From NCBI GenBank assembly GCA_035937595.1, contig DASZHS010000005.1, forward strand, positions 124,001-188,000: 64,000 bases of DNA, in the 5' to 3' direction. Each line of letters starts with the position of its first letter. The stretch's first letter is position 1. Under the pieces are notes generated by a model. That model had not been told where the DNA came from, made no database searches, and saw nothing but the letters and a program-made list of their open reading frames with translations. Source of the DNA: Palsa-459 sp035937595 (lineage in GTDB: Bacteria > Actinomycetota > Acidimicrobiia > Acidimicrobiales > RAAP-2). A program made the translations under genes and the position numbers. Of this stretch, positions 32,382 through 41,772 are shown in pieces.

Positions 32382-33980
32382 GTGGCCGTGCTGACGACAG
32401 CGGTGCGCGAGGGCGACGAGCGGTACCTGGCGAACTGCGACGGACTGCGCGCGCTCCTCTCGGAGCACGAGGCGCAGGTCGAGCTCGCCCGGCAGGGAGG
32501 TGGGACGCGCTACCTCGAGCGCCACCGAGCACGGGGCCGGCTCACCGCCCGGGAGCGCGTCGAGCGGCTGGTCGACCAGGACGCCCCGTTCCTCGAGCTG
32601 TCCACGCTGGCTGCGTGGGGCACCGAGTTCCAGGTCGGCGCGAGCCTCGTCACGGGGATCGGCGTCGTCTCGGGGATCGAGTGCGTCGTCACGGCGTCGG
32701 ACCCGACGGTGCGCGGCGGCGCCATCAACCCCTACACGCTGCGCAAGAACCTGCGGGCGCTCGAGATCGCCCGCGTCAACCGGCTCCCCATGGTCAACCT
32801 CGTCGAGTCCGGCGGGGCGGACCTGCCGACCCAGGGCGAGCTGTTCGTGCCGGCGGGCCGAATCTTCCACGACCTGACCGAGCTCTCCGGACTCGGGATC
32901 CCGACGGTCGCCCTCGTCTTCGGCAACTCGACCGCGGGCGGCGCGTACGTGCCGGGCATGTGCGACTACGCCGTGATGGTCGACCGGCACGCGAAGGTCT
33001 TCCTCGGCGGGCCGCCGCTCGTGAAGATGGCGACCGGGGAGGAGTCCGACGACGAGGAGCTCGGGGGTGCCGCGATGCACTCGAGGGTCTCGGGGCTGTC
33101 GGACTACTTCGCTCGTGACGAGCTCGACGCGCTGCGCATCGGCCGCGAGATCGTGGGGTCGCTCAACTGGCGAAAGCGGGGCCCGGGGCCGACGCGGTCC
33201 GCGGACGAGCCGTTCTACGACGCCGACGAGCTCCTGGGCATCGCCCCGGTCGACCTGCGCGTGCCCTTCGACCCGCGCGAGGTGCTCGCCCGCGTCGTCG
33301 ATGGGTCGCGGTTCGAGGAGTACAAGCCGACCTACGGCACGAGCCTGGTCACGGGCTGGGCGTCGATCCACGGCTACCCCGTCGGCGTGCTCGCCAACGC
33401 CCAGGGCGTGCTCTTCATGGACGAGGCGAAGAAGGCGACCGAGTTCATCATGCTCGCCAACCAGACCGACACCCCGCTCGTCTTCTTCCAGAACACGACG
33501 GGCTACATGGTGGGCCGCGACTACGAGCAGGCCGGCATCATCAAGGACGGCGCGAAGATGATCAACGCCGTGACGAACTCTACGGTGCCGCACCTGACCG
33601 TGATGATGGGCGCGAGCTACGGGGCGGGGAACTACGGCATGTGCGGCCGCGCCTACGGGCCCCGGTTCCTGTTCGCCTGGCCGAACTCGAAGATGGCGGT
33701 GATGGGCCCCCAGCAGCTGGCGGGCGTGCTGTCGATCGTCGCGCGTCAGTCCGCCCAGGCGGCCGGCCGGGCGTTCGACGAGGCCGCCGACACCGCGCAG
33801 CGCGAGGCCGTCGAGGCCCAGATCGAGCGGGAGAGCCACGCGTTCTTCAACTCGGCGCGGCTCTACGACGACGGGATCATCGACCCGCGCGACACGCGGA
33901 CCGTGCTCGGCATCGCGCTGTCCGCCGTGCACTCGAACGTGGTCGAGGGACGCCGCGGTTACGGCGTCTTCCGGATGTGA
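32382..33980 (+). CDS. acyl-CoA carboxylase, carboxyltransferase subunit
   Basis: The 532-residue product resembles methylcrotonyl-CoA and geranyl-CoA carboxylase beta subunits: RARGRLTARERVERLVD, GGAINPYTLRKNLRALEIA, SGGADLP, FGNSTAGGAYVPGMCDY and, in the second crotonase half, FFQNTTGYMVGRDYEQAGIIKDGAKM and MMGASYGAGNYGMCGRAYGPRF. It transfers CO2 from biotin to an acyl-CoA. The downstream AtuA and hydratase genes favour a branched or terpenoid enoyl-CoA substrate. GTG start, probably leaderless. Confidence 0.9.
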   Translation: MAVLTTAVREGDERYLANCDGLRALLSEHEAQVELARQGGGTRYLERHRARGRLTARERVERLVDQDAPFLELSTLAAWGTEFQVGASLVTGIGVVSGIECVVTASDPTVRGGAINPYTLRKNLRALEIARVNRLPMVNLVESGGADLPTQGELFVPAGRIFHDLTELSGLGIPTVALVFGNSTAGGAYVPGMCDYAVMVDRHAKVFLGGPPLVKMATGEESDDEELGGAAMHSRVSGLSDYFARDELDALRIGREIVGSLNWRKRGPGPTRSADEPFYDADELLGIAPVDLRVPFDPREVLARVVDGSRFEEYKPTYGTSLVTGWASIHGYPVGVLANAQGVLFMDEAKKATEFIMLANQTDTPLVFFQNTTGYMVGRDYEQAGIIKDGAKMINAVTNSTVPHLTVMMGASYGAGNYGMCGRAYGPRFLFAWPNSKMAVMGPQQLAGVLSIVARQSAQAAGRAFDEAADTAQREAVEAQIERESHAFFNSARLYDDGIIDPRDTRTVLGIALSAVHSNVVEGRRGYGVFRM

Positions 33981-33982
33981 CG

Positions 33983-35974
33983 ATGATCCGACGGCTCCTC
34001 GTCGCCAACCGAGCCGAGATCGCGGCCCGGGTCATCCGCACCGCGCGGGCGCGGGGGACCGAGACCGTCGCGGTCTTCTCGGACGCCGACGCCGAGCTCC
34101 CCTACGTGGCGATGGCCGACACGGCCGTGCACCTCGCCGGCACCGCCCCCGCCGACACCTACCTGCGCGTCGAGCTGCTCCTGGCCGCCGCGGCGGCGAC
34201 CGGGGCGGACGCCGTGCACCCCGGCTACGGCTTCCTCTCCGAGCACGCCGGCTTCGCGGCGGCCTGCGAGGTCGCCGGTCTGCGCTATGTCGGCCCGCCG
34301 TCGACGGTCATCGCGACGATGGGGTCCAAGATCGAGGCCAAGCGCACGATGGCCGCAGCCGGGGTCCCGGTCCTCGACGGCGCGACCGTCCCCGAAGGGA
34401 CCGGGACGGACGATCTCACGAGGCTCGGTGAGGGCGTCGGCTACCCGTTGCTCGTGAAGGCCGTCTTCGGGGGTGGCGGCCGCGGGATGCGCGTGGTCTC
34501 GACGCCCGCCGAGCTCCTCGACGCGGTCGGCGCGGCGACCCGGGAGGCCGCCGCCGCCTTCGGCGACGGCGCGGTGTTCCTCGAGCGGCTCGTGGTGGCG
34601 CCGCGCCACGTCGAGGTCCAGGTGCTCGCTGACGCGCACGGCCACGTCACGCACCTCTTCGAGCGCGAGTGCTCCATCCAGCGACGGCACCAGAAGCTCC
34701 TCGAGGAGTCGCCGTCGCCGGGGATCTCCGCGGCCACGCGAGCGTCGATCTGCGAGGCGGCGGTGACCGCGGCCTCGGCGATCGGCTACGTGAACGCCGG
34801 CACGGTCGAGTTCGTCGTCGACGCCGACGAGCGCTTCTACTTCCTCGAGGTCAACACGAGGCTGCAGGTCGAGCACCCCGTGACCGAGGCCGTGACGGGG
34901 CTCGACCTCGTCGAGCTCCAGCTCCAAGTCGCCGAGGGCGCGACGCTCCCCGAGGCCGCCACGCGGGCGACCACGAGCGGCCACGCGATCGAGGTGCGGC
35001 TCTACGCCGAGGACCCCGACCACGACTACCTGCCGGCGACCGGACGCCTCGGCCGCTTCGAGCTCGGCGCGCACCCTGGCGTGCGCGTCGACGCGGGCTA
35101 CGCGACGGGCTCGGTCGTGTCGGCGAGCTACGACGCCATGCTCGCCAAGCTCGTCGCGTGGGCGCCGACGCGCGAGGGCGCTGCGCGCACGCTCGCCGCG
35201 GCGCTGCGAGCGGCGCGCCTCCACGGCGTGACGACCAACCGCGACCTGCTCGTGGGGGTCCTCACCCACCCGGCGTTCCTCGCGGGGGCCACCGACACCG
35301 GCTTCCTCGAGCGTCACGACCCCGCGGCGCTCTCGGCGACCGCGCGCGACCCCGACGAGGCGAAGGCGTGCGTCCTCGCGGCGATCTGGCAGCGCGTCGA
35401 GGGACGCGCGCCCTCGCCCCAGCCGCAGGGGCTGCCCGCGGGGTGGCGCAACGTCGGCCCGTCGGACCAGCCCCGGACCTACCGATGCCGGGGCGTCACC
35501 CACGAGGTCGCGATCACGGGCCGGCACGGCGAGCGGCGCGTCACCCTGAACGGCGAGGGCGTCGAGGTGCGGGCTTGTGACACCTCGGCCCGCTCGATCG
35601 TCGCCGAGCTCGACGGCCGCGTCGTCCGCGCGGACGTCCACGCCGACGGCGAGGTCCTCTACCTCGACGGCACCCTCGGGTCGGTGGCCCTCACGGAGAT
35701 CCGCCGGCTGCGCCCGACGGCCGCCGAGGAGGCGCCGGGCTCGATGCACGCCCCACTCCCCGGTGCGGTGCGCCGCGTGACAGTCTCGGTCGGTGACGTG
35801 GTGGCGGTGGGCGACGTGCTCATGGTGCTCGAGGCGATGAAGATGGAGCACGCGATCCGCGCGCCCGCCGACGGCCGCGTCGACGAGGTGCTGGTGGCCG
35901 ACGGCGACCAGGTGGACTCGGGTGCGGTGCTCGCCGTCGTCGTGCCCGTCGGGGCGGAGGAGGTCGCACGGTGA
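33983..35974 (+). CDS. acyl-CoA carboxylase, biotin carboxylase and carrier subunit
   Basis: The 663-residue product has all expected domains: biotin carboxylase (MIRRLLVANRAEIAARVIRTA, AVHPGYGFLSEH, GGGGRGMR, RECSIQRRHQKLLEESPSP, EVNTRLQVEHPVTE) and, near the C-terminus, the biotinyl domain with EAMKMEHAI. It carboxylates its own biotin with ATP and bicarbonate for the upstream carboxyltransferase. A GTG at 33977 that overlaps the upstream stop is an alternative start two codons earlier. Confidence 0.9.
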   Translation: MIRRLLVANRAEIAARVIRTARARGTETVAVFSDADAELPYVAMADTAVHLAGTAPADTYLRVELLLAAAAATGADAVHPGYGFLSEHAGFAAACEVAGLRYVGPPSTVIATMGSKIEAKRTMAAAGVPVLDGATVPEGTGTDDLTRLGEGVGYPLLVKAVFGGGGRGMRVVSTPAELLDAVGAATREAAAAFGDGAVFLERLVVAPRHVEVQVLADAHGHVTHLFERECSIQRRHQKLLEESPSPGISAATRASICEAAVTAASAIGYVNAGTVEFVVDADERFYFLEVNTRLQVEHPVTEAVTGLDLVELQLQVAEGATLPEAATRATTSGHAIEVRLYAEDPDHDYLPATGRLGRFELGAHPGVRVDAGYATGSVVSASYDAMLAKLVAWAPTREGAARTLAAALRAARLHGVTTNRDLLVGVLTHPAFLAGATDTGFLERHDPAALSATARDPDEAKACVLAAIWQRVEGRAPSPQPQGLPAGWRNVGPSDQPRTYRCRGVTHEVAITGRHGERRVTLNGEGVEVRACDTSARSIVAELDGRVVRADVHADGEVLYLDGTLGSVALTEIRRLRPTAAEEAPGSMHAPLPGAVRRVTVSVGDVVAVGDVLMVLEAMKMEHAIRAPADGRVDEVLVADGDQVDSGAVLAVVVPVGAEEVAR

Positions 35975-36720
35975 CGGACGCCGTCCGCTACGACCGCGTC
36001 GGCCCAGTCGCCTGGGTCACGATCGACCGGCCCGAGGCGCGCAACGCGATCAACGCCGCGGTCCGCGACGGGCTCCGTGCCGCCACGGCACGGTTCAACG
36101 ACGACGACGCGGCGGTCCTCGTGCTCACCGGGAGCGGCGACGTCGCCTTCTGCGCGGGCGCGGACCTGAAGGAGATGTCCGCGATGGGCCTCGAGGTGCC
36201 GCCGCCCGACTACGTCCCGGTCTTCGGCCGGACCGTCCAGGTCGACAAGCCGACGATCGCCGCGGTCAACGGCGTCGCGCTCGCGGGCGGGTTCCTGCTC
36301 GCCCAGATGTGCGACCTGTGCGTCGCGGCGGACCACGCGCGGTTCGCGATCAGCGAGGTGAAGGTCGGCCGCGGCGCGCCCTGGGCGGCGCCCCTCCCGT
36401 GGCTCGTCCCGCCGCGCATCGCGATGGAGCTGCTCGTCACCGGCGAGCCGCTGACCGCGCAGCGCGCCCACGAGGTGGGGCTGGTCAACCGCGTCGTGCC
36501 CATGGCGGGGCTGCACGACGCGGTCCAGGAGCTCGCCGAGGGCATCGCCGGCAACGCACCGCTGTCGGTCGCGGCGGCCAAGCGCACCGTCTACCTGGGG
36601 CTCGACGCGCCCTACGAGGCCGCCGACGCGATCTGGGCGCCGGTCTACCGGAGCGCCGACGCCCAGGAGGGCCCGCGCGCCTTCGCAGAGAAGCGGCCAC
36701 CCAGGTGGCAGGGTCGGTGA
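35971..36720 (+). CDS. enoyl-CoA hydratase/isomerase family protein
   Basis: The 249-residue crotonase has WVTIDRPEARNAIN at the start, the oxyanion hole AFCAGADLKEM and NGVALAGGFLLAQMCDLCVAA. In the usual catalytic-Glu region (residues 120-145: FAISEVKVGRGAP...) one Glu is present, E118 to E120. It hydrates a 2-enoyl-CoA, as 3-methylglutaconyl-type hydratases do in leucine and terpene catabolism. GTGA overlap with the carboxylase. Confidence 0.9.
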   Translation: MTDAVRYDRVGPVAWVTIDRPEARNAINAAVRDGLRAATARFNDDDAAVLVLTGSGDVAFCAGADLKEMSAMGLEVPPPDYVPVFGRTVQVDKPTIAAVNGVALAGGFLLAQMCDLCVAADHARFAISEVKVGRGAPWAAPLPWLVPPRIAMELLVTGEPLTAQRAHEVGLVNRVVPMAGLHDAVQELAEGIAGNAPLSVAAAKRTVYLGLDAPYEAADAIWAPVYRSADAQEGPRAFAEKRPPRWQGR

Positions 36721-37514
36721 GCGGCGCCGACCTCGACGAGCTCGGCGCGCACCTCGCTGAGGAGACCGTCGCCCTGCGTGACGCCCTCGAGGTGGCGGGC
36801 GCCGACGCGTGGGCCACGCCGACGCCGGCCGACGGCTGGTCGGTCGCCGACCAGGTGAGCCACCTCGCGTACTTCGACGAGGCCGCGACCGCCTCGGTCG
36901 GCGGCCCGGCGCGCTTCGCGCCGTACCTCGAGGAGGCCACCCGGCTCGGGGCGTCGCTCTGCGACGTCGTCGCCGCGCGCACCCGCGGCCGCCCGCCCGA
37001 CGTGCTGTCCGAGTGGTGGGCAAAGGCCCGCGCCGCGATGGTGGCCGCCATGGTGCTCGCCGGGCCGTCCACGCGGGTGCCCTGGTACGGCCCGGACTTC
37101 TCGGTCGCCTCGTCGATGACCGGGCGGATCATGGAGACCTGGGCGCACGGCCAGGACGTCTACGACGCGCTCGGGCGCGCCCACCCGGTCACCGGCGCCC
37201 TCTACGACGTGGCCCGGCTCTGCGCGCGCACGCGGGCCAACAGCTACGCCGCGCACGGTCGCGTGCCCCCCGAGACCGGCGTCGCCGTCGAGCTCGACGC
37301 GCCCGGCGGCGCACGCTGGCGCTTCGGTGACGACGACGGCGACCGGATCACCGGGGACGCCGTCGAGTTCTGCCTCGTCGCCACGCAGCGCCGGCACCGC
37401 GCGGACACCGCGCTCGAAGCGGAGGGCGCGGGCGCGGCCGAGTGGCTGGGGCTCGCCCAGGCGTTCGCCGGCCCACCGGGCGCGGGCCGGGCGCCGTCGG
37501 GGCGGACCCGGTGA
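36717..37514 (+). CDS. TIGR03084 family metal-binding protein
   Basis: A 265-residue protein of the DinB-like TIGR03084 family. PADGWSVADQVSHLAYFDEAA and MTGRIMETWAHGQDVYDAL supply histidines expected to bind a metal; VEFCLVATQRRH is near the C-terminus. The function is unknown, but the family commonly sits beside AtuA-like and acyl-CoA genes in actinobacteria. GTG 36717 was chosen for the four-base overlap; GTG 36705 is possible. Confidence 0.85.
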   Translation: MSGADLDELGAHLAEETVALRDALEVAGADAWATPTPADGWSVADQVSHLAYFDEAATASVGGPARFAPYLEEATRLGASLCDVVAARTRGRPPDVLSEWWAKARAAMVAAMVLAGPSTRVPWYGPDFSVASSMTGRIMETWAHGQDVYDALGRAHPVTGALYDVARLCARTRANSYAAHGRVPPETGVAVELDAPGGARWRFGDDDGDRITGDAVEFCLVATQRRHRADTALEAEGAGAAEWLGLAQAFAGPPGAGRAPSGRTR

Positions 37515-39283
37515 CGGACCGCGGGACGCGGCCGGTCCGCATCGCGAACTGCTCGGGGTTCTACGGCGACCACCTCGACGCCGCGCGCGAGCTGCTCGAC
37601 GGCGCGGCGCCCTTCGACGTGCTCACGGGCGACTACCTCGCCGAGCTCACGATGCTCATCTTGTGGAAGCTGCGCCGCAGGGACCCGGACGCGGGATGGG
37701 TCCCGACCTTCGAGCGCCAGATGCACGACGTGCTGGCGGACTGCCTCGCGCGCGGGATCCGCGTCGTCGCCAACGCCGGCGGGCTCAACCCGCACGGGCT
37801 GAAGGCGCGGCTCGAGGCGCTTGGCGCCGCCGCGGGACGCGTGCCCCTCGTCGCCGTCGTCGAGGGCGACGACCTCACGGACCGGCTCGCCGGGCTCGCC
37901 GCGCGCGGCGTCGAGCTGCGCCACCTCGACACCGGCCGGCTGCTCGGCTCCGCGCTCGGCGCCGTCGCGACGGCCAACGCCTACCTCGGCGGGTTCGGGA
38001 TCGCCGCCGCCCTCGACGCGGGGGCGGAGGTCGTCGTCACCGGTCGGGTGACCGACGCCTCGCTCGTGGTCGGCCCCGCGGCGTGGTGGCACGGCTGGGG
38101 TCCCGAGGACCTGGACGCGCTCGCCGGCGCCGTCGTCGCGGGCCACGTGATCGAGTGCGGCATCCAGACGACCGGCGGCAACTACCCGTTCCTCGACGAG
38201 CTCGCCCCCGGATACCCGGGGTTCCCGATCTGCGCCGTGGACGCGGACGGCGCCTGCGTCGTCACCAAGCAGCCCGGCACGGGCGGGGCGGTGAGCGTGG
38301 GGACCGTGACCGCCCAGCTCCTCTACGAGCTGGGCGCGCCGCGCTACGAGAACCCCGACGCCGCGGCGCGCTTCGACACGGTCCAGCTCGAGCAGCTCGG
38401 CCCGGACCGGGTCCGCGTGTCCTCCACGAGGGGGGAGGCGCCCCCCGACACGCTCAAGGTGGCGCTCAACTTCGACGCCGGCTACCGCAACACGATGACG
38501 CTCGTGCTCACCGGCCTCGACGTCGAGGCGAAGGCGGCCCATGCGACGACGCTGCTGTTCGAGCTGCTCGGGGGGAGGGCCCAGTTCGGGTCCGTCGACG
38601 TCCAGCTGGTGCGGACGGACCACGTCGACGCCCCGACGAACGCCGAGGCGACGGCCCTGCTGCGCGTGACGGTGATGGACCCCGACAAGGACAAGGTCGG
38701 CCGTCGGTTCTCGAATGCGGTCACCGAGCTCGCGCTCGCGAGCTACGCCGGCTTCTACACGACGACCCCGCCGCTCGACGCGTCGGCCTACGGGGTGTAC
38801 TGGCCGCTGCTCGTGCCCCGCGACGAGGTCCACCACGTCGTCGCGCTGCCGGACGGGACCCGGCTCGAGATCCCCCACGCGGCCGTCGCGTCGGCGCCGA
38901 TCGACGTCCCCGCCCCGCCGCCGGGGAGGGGTGCCACCGGGCCGATGACCCGCCGCCCGCTCGGCGAGGTGTGCGGTGCGCGGTCGGGCGACAAGGGTGG
39001 CAACGCGAACGTCGGGCTGTGGACGCGCACCGACGACGCGTACCGCTGGCTGCACGACACCCTCACGGTCGACACGCTCAAGGCGCTGCTCCCCGAGGCG
39101 AAGGACCTCGAGGTCCGTCGCTACGAGCTCGCGAACCTGCGCGCGCTCAACTTCGTCGTCGTCGGGCTCCTGGGCGACGGCGTCGCGTCGTCCACGCGCT
39201 ACGACCCGCAGGCCAAGGGGCTCGGCGAGTACCTGCGCTCGCGGTACCTCGAGGTGCCCGACGCGCTCGTGGGCGCGCCCTGA
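37511..39283 (+). CDS. atuA: acyclic terpene utilisation AtuA-like protein (DUF1446)
   Basis: The 590-residue product has the DUF1446 domain (RIANCSGFYGDHLDAARELLDG, DYLAELTMLIL, VVANAGGLNPHGL, VTGRVTDASLVVGP, ECGIQTTGGNYPFLD) and a C-terminal AtuA-type segment (GARSGDKGGNANVGLWTR). In Pseudomonas AtuA is required for citronellol and geraniol degradation, by an unsettled mechanism. It is the last gene of a five-gene operon with four-base overlaps throughout, downstream of both carboxylase subunits. I infer breakdown of an isoprenoid or branched acyl chain. Confidence 0.9.
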   Translation: MTDRGTRPVRIANCSGFYGDHLDAARELLDGAAPFDVLTGDYLAELTMLILWKLRRRDPDAGWVPTFERQMHDVLADCLARGIRVVANAGGLNPHGLKARLEALGAAAGRVPLVAVVEGDDLTDRLAGLAARGVELRHLDTGRLLGSALGAVATANAYLGGFGIAAALDAGAEVVVTGRVTDASLVVGPAAWWHGWGPEDLDALAGAVVAGHVIECGIQTTGGNYPFLDELAPGYPGFPICAVDADGACVVTKQPGTGGAVSVGTVTAQLLYELGAPRYENPDAAARFDTVQLEQLGPDRVRVSSTRGEAPPDTLKVALNFDAGYRNTMTLVLTGLDVEAKAAHATTLLFELLGGRAQFGSVDVQLVRTDHVDAPTNAEATALLRVTVMDPDKDKVGRRFSNAVTELALASYAGFYTTTPPLDASAYGVYWPLLVPRDEVHHVVALPDGTRLEIPHAAVASAPIDVPAPPPGRGATGPMTRRPLGEVCGARSGDKGGNANVGLWTRTDDAYRWLHDTLTVDTLKALLPEAKDLEVRRYELANLRALNFVVVGLLGDGVASSTRYDPQAKGLGEYLRSRYLEVPDALVGAP

Positions 39284-39286
39284 GCG

Positions 39287-39859
39287 TCAGAGCACGTAGG
39301 GGATGAGCGCCTTCACCCGGCGACGGTAGGCCGGGTACACGTCGGGGAAGTGGCGCGTCATGAGCGCCTCTTCGCGGCGCGACTTGCCGTACAGCACGAG
39401 CAGCGCGACGCCGAACGCGCCGAGGTAGAGGGGCTGGGCGGACGCGACCGCGCTCCCGAGCAGCATCGCGAGGAGCCCCGTGTAGATCGGGTGGCGCGCC
39501 AGGGCGTACGGCCCGGTGACGATGAGCTCGTGGTCCGCCTTGAACACGACCGACCCGCTCCAGTTCGAACCGAGGGTCACGCGGGCCCACGCGGTGACGG
39601 CGAGCCCGCCGACGACGAGCACGACCGAGAGCACGTCGAGGACGGTCGTCGACGCCCACAGCCGGCGGTGCAGCACGTCGCCGTGCACCTGGGCGGCGCG
39701 GAGCGCGAGGAGGCCGACGGCGACGACCAGGATCGCCACGACGACCCGCGGGCGGTCCGGGCGCTCCACGGTGCGCTTCGTGGAGAACGCCAGGACGAAC
39801 CAGAGCACCGCCCACGCCGCCCAGCACCCCCAGATCACGAGGGACGTCGCGGACCGCAT
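39287..39859 (-). CDS. isoprenylcysteine carboxyl methyltransferase-like membrane protein
   Basis: A 190-residue protein with about five helices. The C-terminal SAM-binding motif is complete: VTGPYALARHPIYTGLLAMLLGS and EEALMTRHFPDVYPAYRRRVKALIPYVL. Bacterial members methylate small lipids or carboxylates rather than prenylated proteins. It is convergent with the atuA operon, three bases apart, so it belongs to a separate unit. ATG 39859. Confidence 0.85.
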   Translation of the reverse strand: MRSATSLVIWGCWAAWAVLWFVLAFSTKRTVERPDRPRVVVAILVVAVGLLALRAAQVHGDVLHRRLWASTTVLDVLSVVLVVGGLAVTAWARVTLGSNWSGSVVFKADHELIVTGPYALARHPIYTGLLAMLLGSAVASAQPLYLGAFGVALLVLYGKSRREEALMTRHFPDVYPAYRRRVKALIPYVL

Positions 39860-39974
39860 CGGTGTCGAGCGTACCGACGGTGTGTCGCGCGGCGTCCGTG
39901 CGCGACACCGCGCGGCGCGCGCTCGTCGCCGCGAGCGTCGGTCGCCCCGAGGGGAGGGGGTCCCCGATGCCCCG

Positions 39975-39980
39975 TACGAT
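39975..39980 (+). promoter_or_regulatory. putative -10 box of a leaderless promoter
   Basis: TACGAT lies six bases before the ATG of the pentapeptide-repeat gene, and there is no ribosome binding site. No clear -35 box. Confidence 0.45.
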
Positions 39981-39986
39981 TGACGG

Positions 39987-41531
39987 ATGCGGCGCTCCCC
40001 GGTGCGGTCGGTCGCGGCCGTCGTCGTGCTCGCGTCGATGTGCGGTGCCGGGCTCGTGGCCCCAAGCGCGGCGTTCGCCGGCAAGAAGAAGATCGACTGC
40101 GCCGCGAGGCCCGTGCCCGGGATCGACCTGCACGGGTGCGACCTCTCGCACCGCCAGTTCGCACACCTCAACCTCACCGGGGCCAACCTGTCCCAGGCGA
40201 ACCTCACCGGTGCGTCGCTCTTCAACGCGGTGCTCTTCGGGACGAACCTCTCGGGCGCCAACCTCACGCGCGTCAACCTCGCGACGGCGAACCTGACCCA
40301 GGCCTCGCTCAACCACGCGACGCTCTTCGGGGCCACGATCGTCCAGACGGACTTCGCCGAGGCGTCGCTCGTCCGGGTGTCGTCGGGGAACCTGCACGGC
40401 CGGCCGACGTCGCTGCCGGGACGGTTCTTCACGAAGCGCGGCGTGCTCTTCGGCCCCGGCGTCGACCTCGCGGGCCAGTACCTCGCGCACCTCGACCTCG
40501 CGCACGCGAACCTGTCGCGGTCCAACCTCTCGGGCGCGAACCTCGGCGGTGCGAACCTGACCCACACGAGCCTCTCGGGCACGCGGATGCTCGGCGCGAT
40601 CCTCACCGGGGCGACGATCAAGGACACGGGGTTCCACGACGCGCTCCTGTTCGCGCCGAACAAGCGCGGCGTGCGCACCGGCGCGATGAAGGGCCGGCCG
40701 CGCCGGCTGCCGACCGGCTTCTTCCTCGCGAACGGCTACTTCATCGGCCCGGGCGCGAACCTCTCCCACGCCCAGCTCACCGGGCTGTTCCTCGCGAAGG
40801 TGAACCTCACGGGTGCCGACCTCTACGAGACCAACCTCGCCCGCACGGTGCTCTGGAAGGCGGAGTTCTCGGTCACCGACATGCAGCGGACGAACTTCGC
40901 GAGGGCCAGCCTCCGCGGCGCGAACCTCTCGAACGTCTCGATCACCTCGGTGAACCTCCGCGGCGCGGACCTGACCAACCTGCGCTCCTCGGCGGTGCAC
41001 TCGGGGCGCCTGCCCCGCGGCTGGGTGAACGTGAACGGCCACCTCGTCGGCCCGGGGGCCAACGACTCCGGCGCCGACCTCAGCCGCGGCCGTTTCCTCG
41101 CCGCGGACCTCACCGGCACGAACCTGCGCGGCACGAACCTGACCGGGTCGTACCTCACGCACGCGCGGCTGGCCGGCTGCCTCACCGGCCACCTGATCGT
41201 CCGCGGCGTGCTCCCCTTCCTCCCGAGGCACTGGGTCGTCTACCGCGGGTTCCTCCTCGGTCCGGGTGCCAGCCTCCAGCGCGCGGGCCTCCAGAACGCG
41301 ATGCTCGCGCGCGTGGTGCTCGCCTCGGCACGGCTCGACGGCACGATCCTGCAGAACGCGGACCTGTCGCACGCGAACCTGACGCACGCCGTGCTCCTCG
41401 GGGTGAACCTGCAGCACGCGAACCTCTCGCACGCCGCGCTCGGCGGGATCACCTCGTCGGGGCTCCTCGGCCGGCCGCTGGGCCTCCCACCCGGCTGGGC
41501 GGTCGTCGGCGGCAGTCTCGTCCGGCGCTGA
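39987..41531 (+). CDS. secreted pentapeptide-repeat protein
   Basis: The 514-residue product has a signal peptide (VAAVVVLASMCGAGLVAPSAAFAGKKK) and then mostly A(N/D)L-type pentapeptide repeats that fold into a right-handed beta helix. The helix is interrupted four times by a roughly 30-residue insert of the type GRP..LP.GFF...G.L.GPGANL, at about residues 135, 235, 340 and 415, and once more at the end. One Cys pair may be near C34/C48. Function unknown; a wall or extracellular role is inferred from the signal. Confidence 0.85.
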   Translation: MRRSPVRSVAAVVVLASMCGAGLVAPSAAFAGKKKIDCAARPVPGIDLHGCDLSHRQFAHLNLTGANLSQANLTGASLFNAVLFGTNLSGANLTRVNLATANLTQASLNHATLFGATIVQTDFAEASLVRVSSGNLHGRPTSLPGRFFTKRGVLFGPGVDLAGQYLAHLDLAHANLSRSNLSGANLGGANLTHTSLSGTRMLGAILTGATIKDTGFHDALLFAPNKRGVRTGAMKGRPRRLPTGFFLANGYFIGPGANLSHAQLTGLFLAKVNLTGADLYETNLARTVLWKAEFSVTDMQRTNFARASLRGANLSNVSITSVNLRGADLTNLRSSAVHSGRLPRGWVNVNGHLVGPGANDSGADLSRGRFLAADLTGTNLRGTNLTGSYLTHARLAGCLTGHLIVRGVLPFLPRHWVVYRGFLLGPGASLQRAGLQNAMLARVVLASARLDGTILQNADLSHANLTHAVLLGVNLQHANLSHAALGGITSSGLLGRPLGLPPGWAVVGGSLVRR

Positions 41532-41568
41532 GCGAGACCGCCCCGCTCGCCGACACGAGCGCGAGTGG

Positions 41569-41646
41569 TGGTCGGGCTGCCCGGATTTGAACCGGGGACC
41601 TCTGCGTCCCGAACGCAGCGCGCTAACCAAACTGCGCTACAGCCCG
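41569..41646 (-). tRNA. tRNA-Pro (anticodon CGG)
   Basis: The reverse strand folds as a full cloverleaf. The seven-base acceptor stem is CGGGCTG/CAGCCCG, the anticodon stem CTGCG/CGCAG with loop TTCGGGA, and the T arm CCCGG-TTCAAAT-CCGGG. The discriminator is A and CCA is encoded. The anticodon CGG reads the proline codon CCG. No intron. Confidence 0.95.
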
Positions 41647-41772
41647 TCGCGGGTGGCCCCGCGGGGTGGCGAGCCTAGACGAGGGTCATCGCGGGGTCGC
41701 TGGCGGCGTTCACGCGGCGTCCCGCGGCGCCAGGGGCGCGGACCGGGCCTCCTCGAGGCGTGGCTCGCAGGG

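Noticed and set aside
39147..41630. 827-codon reverse open frame across atuA end, methyltransferase and the pentapeptide gene
   Set aside because: It is antisense to clear genes and reads as Arg/Glu/Val/His-rich repeats, a by-product of high GC and pentapeptide repeats.
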